Assembly: GCA_019261985.1 (NCBI GenBank)
Contig: JAFAQY010000042.1
Span: 1 to 64,000, forward strand
Length of the DNA stretch: 64,000 nt
Source: Bryobacterales bacterium
GTDB lineage: Bacteria; Acidobacteriota; Terriglobia; Bryobacterales; Bryobacteraceae
Reading direction: 5' to 3'
The position numbers and the translations under genes were made by a program. This document shows positions 18,715 to 26,887 of the stretch, in pieces (position 1 is the stretch's first letter; each line of letters begins with the position of its first letter). Under the pieces are notes generated by a model. The model saw only the letters and a list, made by a program, of their open reading frames with translations. It had not been told where the DNA came from and did not search any database.

Positions 18715-19332
18715 GAACGGATTCCGTTCCTTCTCGCGGCCGATCGTCGTGTTCGAGCCATGGCCGGGAATCACGACTGCTGTTTCCGGTAGCGTCAGCA
18801 GCTTCGTGTGAATGGAGCGCAAGATCTGGCGCGAGTCGCCGCCGGGAAGATCCGTCCGGCCGATGCTGTCGCGGAATAGCGTGTCGCCCGCGACCAGCTT
18901 ATTCTCCGCTGGAATCCAGATCGAAATGCTTCCTTGAGTGTGTCCGGGCGTGTGCAGAATGTGGAAAGGCGTCTGGCCGAGCGTTAGGGTATCGCCCTCG
19001 TTCGCTGCCGAGTCGATATCCGTACGTTGCATGCGAGGCATGCCAAGCCAGGACGATTGCACGTCGAGATTGTCGTACAGCTCCTGATCGCTGGAATTCA
19101 TGTATACCGGCGCCCCGGTCGCGGCTTTGAGCTTCGCCGCGCCGCCGATGTGGTCGATGTGCGCGTGCGTGATCACGATGGCTCTCACGCGCAGCGAGTG
19201 CTTCTCCAGGATCGCGACGATGTCTTCGATTTGGTCGCCGGGGTCTACGACGATCGCTTCGCGCGTAGCTTCGTCCCCGAAGATGGAGCAGTTGCACTGT
19301 AACAGGCCAACGGGAAGGATCTCGTGAATCAC
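18700..19332 (-). CDS. MBL-fold hydrolase, glyoxalase II-like
   Basis: The 210-residue protein carries the metallo-beta-lactamase signature H56-A-H58-I-D60-H61. Downstream metal ligands lie in LHTPGHTQGSISIW, VAGDTLFRDSIGRTDL and VIPGHGSNTTIG. This is the compact YcbL/glyoxalase II-like form that hydrolyses thioesters such as S-lactoylglutathione analogues. The exact substrate is unknown. The GTG start at 19332 shares a base with the TAG stop of the upstream pyrophosphatase gene (TAGTG), so translation is probably coupled. Confidence 0.88.
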   Translation of the reverse strand: MIHEILPVGLLQCNCSIFGDEATREAIVVDPGDQIEDIVAILEKHSLRVRAIVITHAHIDHIGGAAKLKAATGAPVYMNSSDQELYDNLDVQSSWLGMPRMQRTDIDSAANEGDTLTLGQTPFHILHTPGHTQGSISIWIPAENKLVAGDTLFRDSIGRTDLPGGDSRQILRSIHTKLLTLPETAVVIPGHGSNTTIGREKERNPFLTRL

Positions 19333-20009
19333 TACCCGATTGTAGCTTTGGCGGAAACTACATCCGCAAAAACGAAGCCATCCCGCTCGACAATTTCCCC
19401 GGTGCATACCTGCAAGGGCGCTGTGAACACCGGGGCATCGTAGACGAACGTGTGGAACTCGCCGTTTTCTCCGCACCGATCGGCGGATTCGGGCAGGTCG
19501 GCGAGGAACCGGTCGTCGAAATCCCGGCCAGCGAAGGATCTCGGTAGCTTCGCCGGATCTACGCAGGTGACTTTGGCTTTTACGCCCGCCGCGATCATGT
19601 CGCGCGCAAGCTGCCCCGTCGGAAGTTGCCACACGGGGAACAGCGGCTCCAGCCCGGTGCCTTGCAGTTGCCGGACGCGGTAATCGCGAATGTCTTGAAG
19701 AAACAGATCGCCGAACGCAAACGCGGCGATGTGTTCGGCTGCCGCGCGCCGGCACAGGTCGCTCATCCGGGATTCATATTCGGCATTCGAGCAGGGCCAC
19801 GGCAATTCTACTTGCCAGAGAGGCAAGCCGGCCGCCTCCGCTTGCGCCAGCACCAACTCGCGCCGTACGGCGTGCATCGCGACCCGGTCCGCGGAGGAGT
19901 TGAATGTGGTTACGAGAGCTGCGACATCAATATCGGAGCGCCGGCGCAGGATATGCAGCGCCCAAGCGCTGTCTTTACCGCTACTCCAGGAAAGGAGCGT
20001 TTTTTTCAA
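19332..20009 (-). CDS. Dph6-like ATP pyrophosphatase (adenine nucleotide alpha hydrolase fold)
   Basis: The protein begins with the PP-loop LLSWSSGKDSAWALH. It continues with features of the Dph6/MJ0570 family: FNSSADRVAMHAVRRELVLAQAEAAGLPL, FGDLFLQDIRDYRV, GENGEFHTFVYDAPVF. Eukaryotic and archaeal Dph6 amidates diphthine on EF-2. Bacteria lack diphthamide, so the bacterial substrate is unknown. The TTG start at 20009 lies 4 nt after the upstream stop. An upstream ATG at 20075 would overlap that gene by 60 nt and adds no conserved sequence. It gives 225 residues. Confidence 0.82.
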   Translation of the reverse strand: MKKTLLSWSSGKDSAWALHILRRRSDIDVAALVTTFNSSADRVAMHAVRRELVLAQAEAAGLPLWQVELPWPCSNAEYESRMSDLCRRAAAEHIAAFAFGDLFLQDIRDYRVRQLQGTGLEPLFPVWQLPTGQLARDMIAAGVKAKVTCVDPAKLPRSFAGRDFDDRFLADLPESADRCGENGEFHTFVYDAPVFTAPLQVCTGEIVERDGFVFADVVSAKATIG

Positions 20010-20013
20010 ATTG

Positions 20014-20550
20014 TCAGGCGTCGACAGGCCGGAGCACAGGAGCACGGCGGCGCGCCAGCAGCGCGTAGCCGCCAAACATCAGGACAGTGTAAAAGACGTC
20101 CCCCGCGAATTGGTTCCCATAGAAAGGAAGCGCCGCAACATAGCAGGCGCCCAGACCAGCCAGGGTGCGGGGATAGAGTTGGCCCGCGGCCCAAACGGCA
20201 AAATTCGTCACCACGAAAAACGAAAGGCTGGATGCAAGGGCAGCGGCTGCGATGCTTATGAACCCGCGACTGCGGGCCAAGCGGCCGAGCAGCACGGGGA
20301 TCAACGCGGCCGCGTACACCCATTCAAAACCACGATGAAACCCAAGCACGATATCGCTGAGGGCAAGCGAGAGTAGCACGGCCAAGACTCCGGTGACAGC
20401 TCTTCGGGCGCGCGCCCCCGCAAACAGACCGATCGCAATGAGCGGGGTGAAATTCCAGGGGTGGGGAAGCAGGCGCGCCGCGGCGCCGGCCGCCACGATG
20501 CCGATCCACATCCACGCAGCGGACCTCTGGATAGCCTGGGGAGTTTCCAT
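20014..20550 (-). CDS. DUF6580-type integral membrane protein
   Basis: The 178-residue protein has about five membrane helices. It contains the family pattern RLLPHPWNFTPLIAIGLFAGA near the start and GNQFAGDVFYTVLMFGGYALL near the end. Such proteins are annotated as putative transport proteins, perhaps of ECF S-component type, but no ligand is established. AGGAGA stands at good distance before the ATG at 20550. It is the third gene of the five-gene minus-strand operon. Confidence 0.78.
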   Translation of the reverse strand: METPQAIQRSAAWMWIGIVAAGAAARLLPHPWNFTPLIAIGLFAGARARRAVTGVLAVLLSLALSDIVLGFHRGFEWVYAAALIPVLLGRLARSRGFISIAAAALASSLSFFVVTNFAVWAAGQLYPRTLAGLGACYVAALPFYGNQFAGDVFYTVLMFGGYALLARRRAPVLRPVDA

Positions 20551-20571
20551 GGTGATCTCCTGTGGGATATT

Positions 20572-21138
20572 TTATCTTTTTAAAACGGGCGATGCGGAGA
20601 GATCGTATTCGTGCAGGTCCCGCCATCGATTTCCCCACGTGTTCTGGACGAAGCAAACGTGTTCGAGCATGAAGGAGCCGGGATAGGGAAACTCGCGCCA
20701 GCGCCGGGATGCGACCTGAAATTTACGCGCGACTTCCGATGCGTCGGAGTTCTGGGCGAGCGTGATATGCGGGGAGTAATCCCACACCTCGGGCGCCAGG
20801 TGGCAATAGCCGCGGTCTAGCTTTGCGTGCATGCCGCGCAGTTCCTCATATCCACGGCCTATCGACAAGTAAACGACATCGGATCGCCCGAAAATTTTCA
20901 CGCCTCCCAGTTCCACACGGAAGGGGTGCATTTCTTCAAGCGTTTCCAGCAGTTGGGCCCAAGCGGAATGGGGTGAACATGCCAGCAGCCTGGGAGGCAA
21001 AATCGTCAAGTGTGCCTTGGCCACGCAGCCGGGTTCCAGCTCTTGCCGCAATCCGTCTATAAAGCTCCCAAGAGGGGCCGGTAAATACGCAACCAAAGCG
21101 AAGGAATTTAGCGGTCCCCCGCCGTTACAGCCAGACAT
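20572..21138 (-). CDS. 2H phosphoesterase / 2'-5' RNA ligase-like protein
   Basis: The 188-residue protein has the paired HxT motifs of the LigT superfamily, H43-L-T45 (KAHLTILPPR) and H124-I-T126 (YSPHITLAQ), about 80 residues apart. Members cleave or ligate 2',5' or 2',3'-cyclic phosphodiester bonds in RNA or small molecules. The reaction here is not known. It lies 21 nt before the DUF6580 gene and 13 nt after the upstream hypothetical gene, so it is within the operon. Confidence 0.83.
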   Translation of the reverse strand: MSGCNGGGPLNSFALVAYLPAPLGSFIDGLRQELEPGCVAKAHLTILPPRLLACSPHSAWAQLLETLEEMHPFRVELGGVKIFGRSDVVYLSIGRGYEELRGMHAKLDRGYCHLAPEVWDYSPHITLAQNSDASEVARKFQVASRRWREFPYPGSFMLEHVCFVQNTWGNRWRDLHEYDLSASPVLKR

Positions 21139-21151
21139 TACTTGTTAAATT

Positions 21152-21511
21152 CTATTCTACGACAGCGGGAGCTGCCTCCGGGTGCTCCGAGGTGCCTGTG
21201 TTGTCGGGTTTCGGTTCTGGCAGTACCCAGCGTGCCTCCTCGAAACCGACGAACTTGAAGATGCGCAGCTCGCCGTTCTCCGATTCGAGAAGATCGCCGG
21301 GCTCAAGCGGCGCGGGCGTTTCGCGCAGAGCGAAATATGCGGCATAAGGAGTGGCTGCTTCCACAGCCGCGCCCTCAAGAATATTTCCTTCCGCCGTGAC
21401 CGGAGAAATGTAATCGCGCGGCTTCACGTTCGCGGCTCCGCTCACATGCGGGGCGTAGCGGAAGGATTGCCGCAGGTGGTTTCTGAGCCGGTAGATTCGG
21501 TAGGTAGCCAT
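21152..21511 (-). CDS. Hypothetical protein, first gene of the operon
   Basis: Starting at the ATG at 21511 the protein has 119 residues and begins MATYRIYRLRNHLRQSFRY. It is a mixed alpha/beta soluble protein without signal or membrane segment. Its tail (PEPKPDNTGTSEHPEAAPA) is rich in Pro and acidic residues and probably disordered. A frame back to 21637 exists but is Arg-rich and overlaps the divergent gene at 21593. I do not recognise the family. Confidence 0.6.
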   Translation of the reverse strand: MATYRIYRLRNHLRQSFRYAPHVSGAANVKPRDYISPVTAEGNILEGAAVEAATPYAAYFALRETPAPLEPGDLLESENGELRIFKFVGFEEARWVLPEPKPDNTGTSEHPEAAPAVVE

Positions 21512-21592
21512 AGCAACGGGTCTATTATCGCCGAATACAATTCGGAATGGAATGTCTTCTCGATGAATTAGCGGCTTCAGTATGATTGAGGC

Positions 21593-22792
21593 GTGAAGCG
21601 GTTGTTGGGTTTGATAACGGCGGCGTTTGCGGCGCAAGCTGCATCGCCGACGTTCTATCGCGACGTTCTGCCACTGTTACAAAATCATTGCCAGGAGTGC
21701 CATCGCCCCGGCGAAGTCGCGCCAATGCCCTTCGTTACCTACGAGCAGGTACGGCCTTGGGCGAAGGCCATCCGCACCGCTGTCTCAACGGGGAAAATGC
21801 CCCCGTGGTTTGCCGACCCCTGCTGTGGAAAATTCGAAAACGACCGGTCTCTGTCAGCCGGGGAGAAGGAGACCTTGATGAACTGGGCAGCGTCTGGCGC
21901 GGCCGCCGGCGACCCGCGCGACGCGCCGCCGCCGCGAGCCTGGACCGAACGCTGGAATCTGCCATCGCGGCCCGATCAGATTTTGTCGATGCCAAAAGCT
22001 TTTCAGGTGCCTGCGAAGGGAGCGGTCGAATATCAATACTTCATCGTCCCAACAGGATTTAAGGAAGATCGGTGGGTGAAAGCGGCCGAGGTGAGGCCTA
22101 GTGAGAGGGCTGTCGTGCACCATGCGGTGGTCTACATTCGCGAGCCCGGCTCCACGTGGACGCGCGGGCCGACCAAGGCAGATATTTTAGCCATCTATTC
22201 GCCCGGCAGCGCGCCGGATGTTTCACCCTCGGGTATGGCCAAGCTGGTGAAAGCCGGATCGGACCTGGTAATCGAGATCCACTACACTCCTTCGGGCAAA
22301 GCTGTCGCGGATCGGACGCAAGTGGCGATGACGTTCGCTCCATGGCCTCCAATCAAGCGCGTCCTCACGTTGCAAATGGATAATTCGACCTTCCGGATCC
22401 CGCAGGGGGCGCGCGATTATCGCGTTACCGTATGGGGAACGCTCCCAAACGATGCGCTGCTTCTGGGATTTTTCCCGCACATGCACTTGCGTGGAAAATC
22501 GTTCGAGTACACCCGAATTCGCGACGATGGTCAGCCGGAAACGCTGCTGAAGGTCGCGCCGTACGATTTCTACTGGCAGCTTTCTTACCGCCTCGCCCAT
22601 CCGTTGCCGCTTAAAAAGGGCACGCGGCTCGAATGGATCGGGACCTTCGATAACTCCGCGAATAACGCGCGCAATCCCGATCCCACGGCGGAAGTCCGCT
22701 ACGGGCACCAAAGCTGGGAAGAGATGATGATCGGGTTTTTCGACGTCGCGGTTGATCCAGATGTCGATAAGAACGCATTTTTTGCCAGGTAG
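21593..22792 (+). CDS. Secreted haem-containing copper type II monooxygenase-like protein
   Basis: A GTG start gives 399 residues with a signal peptide. First comes a c-type haem motif C33-Q-E-C36-H37 in a cytochrome domain (about 20-105, VLPLLQNHCQECHRPGEVAPMPF). The rest resembles the copper type II ascorbate-dependent monooxygenase fold of peptidylglycine alpha-hydroxylating enzymes. Its candidate copper ligands are H176-H177 (VVHHAVVY), H230 (IEIHYTP) and H296-M-H298 (FPHMHLRGKSFEY). The haem could feed electrons to the copper site directly. The substrate is unknown. Confidence 0.82.
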   Translation: MKRLLGLITAAFAAQAASPTFYRDVLPLLQNHCQECHRPGEVAPMPFVTYEQVRPWAKAIRTAVSTGKMPPWFADPCCGKFENDRSLSAGEKETLMNWAASGAAAGDPRDAPPPRAWTERWNLPSRPDQILSMPKAFQVPAKGAVEYQYFIVPTGFKEDRWVKAAEVRPSERAVVHHAVVYIREPGSTWTRGPTKADILAIYSPGSAPDVSPSGMAKLVKAGSDLVIEIHYTPSGKAVADRTQVAMTFAPWPPIKRVLTLQMDNSTFRIPQGARDYRVTVWGTLPNDALLLGFFPHMHLRGKSFEYTRIRDDGQPETLLKVAPYDFYWQLSYRLAHPLPLKKGTRLEWIGTFDNSANNARNPDPTAEVRYGHQSWEEMMIGFFDVAVDPDVDKNAFFAR

Positions 22793-22811
22793 GGCGAGCT
22801 TGAGCTTGCCC
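22792..22811. repeat. Short palindrome after the monooxygenase gene
   Basis: GGGCGAGCTTGAGCTTGCCC folds back on itself with one mismatch. It begins on the last base of the stop codon. It has no T-run and resembles the CAAGCTGAAGCTTG units at 25063. Confidence 0.5.
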
Positions 22812-22841
22812 GACGCGCGCTTGAACTTTCTCCAAAAATGC

Positions 22842-22879
22842 TTGCAATCCAACTATCGCTATAGTAGAGTCTATTTAGA
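22842..22879 (+). promoter_or_regulatory. Likely blaI-type promoter and operator
   Basis: TTGCAA (22842-22847) and TAGAGT (22865-22870) are 17 nt apart. Between and around them lie ACTAT-cgct-ATAGT (22852-22865) and TCTA-tt-TAGA (22870-22879), plausible half-sites for BlaI/MecI autorepression. This is inferred from position and symmetry. Confidence 0.4.
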
Positions 22880-22895
22880 TCGTAGTCGGATTGAA

Positions 22896-23282
22896 ATGGC
22901 TTACTCCCGTTTGACGAAATTCGAGATTCAGATAATGGAGACATTTTGGAGCCGCGGAGCCTGCTCCGTCCGAGAGATTCAGGAGGCATTCCCGGAGGCT
23001 AGCCGCCCGGCGTACACAACCGTCCAGACTACGGTGTACCGGTTAGAACGGAAGAAGGCGCTTCGAGTGGTCAAGCGAATATCGAACGCCAATATCTTTG
23101 AAGCGGTGATCTCCCGCAACGACGCGCAACGAAGATTGATCCATGAGCTTCTCAGCTTCTTTGGAGGCCAGGGAAAGCCCGTTATGGCGCACCTTATTGA
23201 AACGGGGAGTCTGTCGCTCGAGGATGTGAAAGAAGCGGAGCGAGAACTGCGGAAGCTCGCCAGAAAGGACACGGCCCGATGA
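22896..23282 (+). CDS. BlaI/MecI/CopY family transcriptional repressor
   Basis: The 128-residue protein starts MAYSRLTKFEIQIMETFW. Its winged-helix core is SVREIQEAF and AYTTVQTTVYRLERKKALRV, followed by a helical dimerisation tail. BlaI-type repressors are inactivated when a partner M56 membrane protease is triggered. The stop overlaps the start of the M56 gene (ATGA), which supports a two-gene sensor-repressor module. A longer frame from 22752 reads through the promoter region and is rejected. Confidence 0.92.
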   Translation: MAYSRLTKFEIQIMETFWSRGACSVREIQEAFPEASRPAYTTVQTTVYRLERKKALRVVKRISNANIFEAVISRNDAQRRLIHELLSFFGGQGKPVMAHLIETGSLSLEDVKEAERELRKLARKDTAR

Positions 23283-25057
23283 TCCCGTCGTATTTGTCGC
23301 CACTCGCTAATCACCTCTGGCAGTCGACCGTTTTCGCGGCCGCGGCCGGGCTTCTTACGCTGGCATTTAAAAACAGCCGAGCCGCGGTCCGGTATGGCAT
23401 CTGGCTGGCCGCTTCCTTGAAGTTTCTTGTCCCGTTCGCGTTACTGGCGGCTCTCGGTGGTCAAATCGCGTGGCGGAAAGCGCCCGAGGCTCCGCCTCCT
23501 GCGCTCACGTTTGCCGTCGATCAAATCGGCCGCCCATTTTCCGCGGCCACGACGCTGGCGCCGGGTCCGGCGCCCGCGCGCAATGGTCCGAGGATTCTCT
23601 TCGCCGTATGGCTTTGCGGCTTTTTGGCGATCGTTCTTGCGTGGACGCTCCGCTGGCGGCGTATCCGCCGCGCCGTCCGAGCGGCGACGCCGCTCGAGCT
23701 GAATGCGCCGATTCCAGGCGTGTGTTCTCCTTCCCGGCTGGAGCCGGGGATTGTTGGAATTTTTCAGCCGGTCTTGCTGTTGCCGGAAGGCATCGGGGAC
23801 AGGCTCACCCCCGCGCAGTGGGCCGCGATCCTGGCGCACGAACTATGTCACGCGGCCCGCCGCGACAATCTGACTTCCGCCATCCATATGGCGGTCGAGG
23901 CGATTTTCTGGTTTCATCCGCTGGTGTGGTGGATCGGAACCCGGCTGGTGAATGAGCGCGAACGCGCCTGTGACGAAGCGGTGCTGCTGCGCGGCTGCGA
24001 CAGAGAGAGCTATGCCGAAGGAATTCTAAAGGTGTGCAAGTTCTATCTGGAATCGCCGCTGACCTGCGCGGCAGGAGTTACGGGCGCGGATCTAAAGAAA
24101 CGCATGGAGGAGATCATGACGCGACCCGTTATGCGCAAGCTGGATGTGGGGAAAAAGCTGCTACTGGCCGCGGCATTAACCGCCGCGGCCGCGGCGCCCG
24201 TGCTTATTGGAGTAATGGAATCGCCGCGCCTCTTGGGACAGTCCCAGCCGGCCGAACGGCTGGCCTTTGAAGTGGCATCCATAAAGGAGAACAAAACTCA
24301 GGATGCTCGCGATGGGCGTGGGTTGCAGTTTCTTCCCGGGGGCAGGTTCGTTGCTAAGAATATCCCGCTTATTATCCTTATCTCAAGCGCATACAACTTG
24401 CCGCCTCAGACTTCACGGCTGACCTCCGCGCCCGGCGTCGATCAAGCCATAAGGCAAGCATGGTTTAGCATCGAAGCCACTGCCCCGCCGGGGGCAATCA
24501 CCGAAAGCACAACGATCAAGACTCGGGAAGAAAAAATGCGGCTCATGCTGCAGACGCTATTAGCGGATCGATTCAAGCTGGTTATGCGCCGCGAAACGAA
24601 GGAGGAGCCCGTTTACGCAGCGGTGGTGGCGCGGGGAGGCCCCAAGCTTCAGAAGGCCGCGGTAGACGAAAAAGATTGCAAAGACAGCACGTCCGGCCCT
24701 AACGATCCGGCATGGTGCCATGGCTTTGCGGGCGGCCAGGGGCAAGGGCTCCGCGGTCCGGCGGTGAGTATCTCGGATTTGGTATCGGCCGCCGAGAATT
24801 TTGCCGACCGGCCGGTGATAGACAAGACCGGCCTTCAAGGTCTCTTCAATATCCAAACGGAGGGTTGGGTGCCGATGCGGCCTCGCCCGCCGCGTCCTCC
24901 CGGGCAAGACCCGACAGCGGAGGATCTGGCTTTTGCCGATCCCGCGCGCCCGACCCTTTTCCAGATCTTCGACCGGCTCGGACTGAAGCTGGAGTCCACG
25001 AAGGCTCCTGTGGAGGTGTTCGTGATCGAGCATATCGAAAGGCCGTCGGACAATTGA
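23279..25057 (+). CDS. M56 metallopeptidase fused to a DUF3738 (TIGR03435) domain
   Basis: The 592-residue protein has BlaR1-like N-terminal helices (about 10-60 and 105-125) and a zinc protease core with H187-E-L-C-H191 (AILAHELCHAARRDN). The downstream Glu region is VNERERACDEAVLL. A last membrane helix (about 294-312) leads to an extracytoplasmic TIGR03435/DUF3738 domain starting at LAFEVASIKENK. That domain stands in place of the penicillin-binding sensor of BlaR1. The protein probably senses an unknown external signal and cleaves or releases the adjacent BlaI-type repressor. Confidence 0.9.
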   Translation: MIPSYLSPLANHLWQSTVFAAAAGLLTLAFKNSRAAVRYGIWLAASLKFLVPFALLAALGGQIAWRKAPEAPPPALTFAVDQIGRPFSAATTLAPGPAPARNGPRILFAVWLCGFLAIVLAWTLRWRRIRRAVRAATPLELNAPIPGVCSPSRLEPGIVGIFQPVLLLPEGIGDRLTPAQWAAILAHELCHAARRDNLTSAIHMAVEAIFWFHPLVWWIGTRLVNERERACDEAVLLRGCDRESYAEGILKVCKFYLESPLTCAAGVTGADLKKRMEEIMTRPVMRKLDVGKKLLLAAALTAAAAAPVLIGVMESPRLLGQSQPAERLAFEVASIKENKTQDARDGRGLQFLPGGRFVAKNIPLIILISSAYNLPPQTSRLTSAPGVDQAIRQAWFSIEATAPPGAITESTTIKTREEKMRLMLQTLLADRFKLVMRRETKEEPVYAAVVARGGPKLQKAAVDEKDCKDSTSGPNDPAWCHGFAGGQGQGLRGPAVSISDLVSAAENFADRPVIDKTGLQGLFNIQTEGWVPMRPRPPRPPGQDPTAEDLAFADPARPTLFQIFDRLGLKLESTKAPVEVFVIEHIERPSDN

Positions 25058-25062
25058 GGCGG

Positions 25063-25145
25063 TCCGACAAGCTGAAGCTTGTCGTTACTGGTTCCGACAA
25101 GCTGAAGGTTGTAATTACGGTTTCGACAAGCTGAAACTTGTCGTA
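25063..25145. repeat. Three tandem palindromes between convergent genes
   Basis: Three units of 29-30 bp each carry CGACAAGCTGAAGCTTGTCG or a variant. The first is a perfect palindrome with a GA loop, the second has four mismatches and the third has one. They fill the whole gap between two converging genes and could act as terminator or mRNA-end protector, although no long T-run follows. Confidence 0.8.
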
Positions 25146-26690
25146 CTAATTCGCCTTGCCGGCGGCCATCTTCAACTCCGAGAAAGCCACTTTGCGGTTG
25201 TCCGCGGGCAGGTGTATCGGAATAATGCGATCGACGTCGAGCTTCAGCCGCTCGATGTTCGCCAGCAAGTTGGTTTGATAGTTGTTGATCGTCGCCGGAG
25301 GCTGCGTCGCCACCTGGTTCGGCACGTTGAATTCGTCGGCTTCGATCAAAATCTTCTGCTTCGGCAGGTAGATCATCAGCATATCGTCGGCATGCATGCT
25401 GTTATCGACGTGGTAGATGTCGATCTCGTGCTCCCCGTCCGTCAGCTTCTTGCCCTCGCCAACGTACTCGACCTTGATCTTTGGTTGTGGATTCATGGAT
25501 GCCATCTTGTCCGGAACCAGCGTGTGCGGGTACTTCAGCATCGATTCATAGAAGCCCTTATTCACCTGGCTGGTAATGATGGTCGCGCCCTCGGCGACAA
25601 AGCGCCGCAGTCCGCCCGAGTGGTCCGTGTGCGAATGCGTGTTGATCACGTACTTGATGGGCTTGTTCGGCACCAGCATTTTCGCTTGCGCAATGATCAG
25701 CTCGGCGCGCATCTCGTTCGAGGGGCCTTCGATGACCACGATGTAGTTCTTAAAATCCGCGATAACCGAGCCATATCCACCCCTGACCAGCCAGAAGCCG
25801 CCTCCCAGATCTTCGGAGTCAACCACCTGAGCAACTCCCCGGCCGCCGCCGCCCGGAGCGCCTTTAGCCGCGGCTTTGCCATCGCCGCCCTTGCCTCCAC
25901 CTTTGCCATCACCGCCTTTTGCTCCTCCACGGCCAGCGGGAGGCGTGAGATCCACGGGAACGTTCGCCTTCACATCCGCAACGTTCAACTCGAAAAACTT
26001 CATCTTTTCGCCCTGATACTCCACGATATGCGTGGGAAACTTCACGCCATTGAAATCCTTCCACCCGGTGTAAATTGCGTTGTAAATCTGATCGCCGAAG
26101 GGGTTGACGTCGATTTTGGTTTCCACCTTCTCCACGTAGCCCTGATCGTTGATATAACCGGTAACCGGCGCCTTATTGTCGCCGGTGAACGCTACGACGG
26201 TGAACTTCTTGCCTTTGATGGTTTCGGATTTCACACTCGCATTTTTTTCGAGAGCGGTCTTCAGAAAACCTTGCGGCAGAAGAATGTACTCGAGCTGCGT
26301 GTTCCAAGGCGCGTTCGGACCGGCGTTGGTGACCTGATTTTGATTCTGTTCGGGCGAGGGATTCGTGGTGCCGCAGCCGCCGTGGCCGTTAGGCTCGCCT
26401 TCGCCGCGGACCCGCTGAATGCGCCAGCCTTTAGCGTCGAAATCGATCGACCGCACGTACTGTTTGTCGGAGTAGCGCCGCCACCAGCCCGTATGTACGT
26501 TCGGTTCCTGGCCGACGCAGGTGTCAAATCCCTCGCCGGAGATGACGAGGGTCTTCAGATTTTCCGTTCCCATCGCCTTCATCGAGTTTGCGACGACGGT
26601 TCTGAGGTCCGAAGGCGAATCAGCCGCCCATACGGTCACCAGCGCCGCGGCGGATGCGAGGGCCGCGCCGAGAATACTTTTTTTCAACAT
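25146..26690 (-). CDS. Secreted MBL-fold metallo-hydrolase with Gly/Lys-rich linker
   Basis: GGAGGT precedes the ATG at 26690. The 514-residue protein has a signal peptide (SILGAALASAAALVTVWAA). Its N-terminal beta-rich domain (about 25-250) is of the kind found before MBL domains in acidobacterial proteins. A low-complexity Gly/Lys/Asp linker (about 254-287) follows, then the MBL domain with HSHTDHSGG, further ligand regions around HVDNSMHADDM and IEADEFN, and a closing IIPIHLP. It is probably a periplasmic hydrolase of unknown substrate. The linker DNA is built of short GGCAAAGGTGG-like repeats. Confidence 0.85.
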   Translation of the reverse strand: MLKKSILGAALASAAALVTVWAADSPSDLRTVVANSMKAMGTENLKTLVISGEGFDTCVGQEPNVHTGWWRRYSDKQYVRSIDFDAKGWRIQRVRGEGEPNGHGGCGTTNPSPEQNQNQVTNAGPNAPWNTQLEYILLPQGFLKTALEKNASVKSETIKGKKFTVVAFTGDNKAPVTGYINDQGYVEKVETKIDVNPFGDQIYNAIYTGWKDFNGVKFPTHIVEYQGEKMKFFELNVADVKANVPVDLTPPAGRGGAKGGDGKGGGKGGDGKAAAKGAPGGGGRGVAQVVDSEDLGGGFWLVRGGYGSVIADFKNYIVVIEGPSNEMRAELIIAQAKMLVPNKPIKYVINTHSHTDHSGGLRRFVAEGATIITSQVNKGFYESMLKYPHTLVPDKMASMNPQPKIKVEYVGEGKKLTDGEHEIDIYHVDNSMHADDMLMIYLPKQKILIEADEFNVPNQVATQPPATINNYQTNLLANIERLKLDVDRIIPIHLPADNRKVAFSELKMAAGKAN

Positions 26691-26812
26691 TGAACTACCT
26701 CCATCGATGGACCGCTTGCCGCCGCCTTCCAGCGGGTTTTTGCCAGTGTTAAAGGCGGAAGGCCAACGGCGTATGTTACATCGGAAGCCTGCCGGGAAGC
26801 AAACGCTTCATC

Positions 26813-26861
26813 GTGGGGCAGGCTGGCAAAATGCGGCGGCTCGCAAGCCTGCCTGCCCCAC
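26813..26861. repeat. Palindromic repeat GTGGGGCAGGC...GCCTGCCCCAC
   Basis: An 11-bp stem GTGGGGCAGGC/GCCTGCCCCAC encloses an inner pair built around GGCGGCTCGC. It shares the GTGGGGCAG head with the elements at 5441, 55337 and 57236. It lies between the MBL gene and the NTF2-like gene. The rest of 26691-26887 holds nothing else I can identify. Confidence 0.75.
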
Positions 26862-26887
26862 TTGGCTACCGAGCCAAGCAAACTTCG

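Noticed and set aside
25063-25145. Possible CRISPR array
   Set aside because: There are only three adjacent units of 29-30 bp without unique spacers, and each unit is itself a palindrome.
25212-26693. 493-codon plus-strand frame
   Set aside because: It is antisense to the MBL-fold gene, rich in His/Arg/Val as expected from a shadow frame in high-GC DNA.
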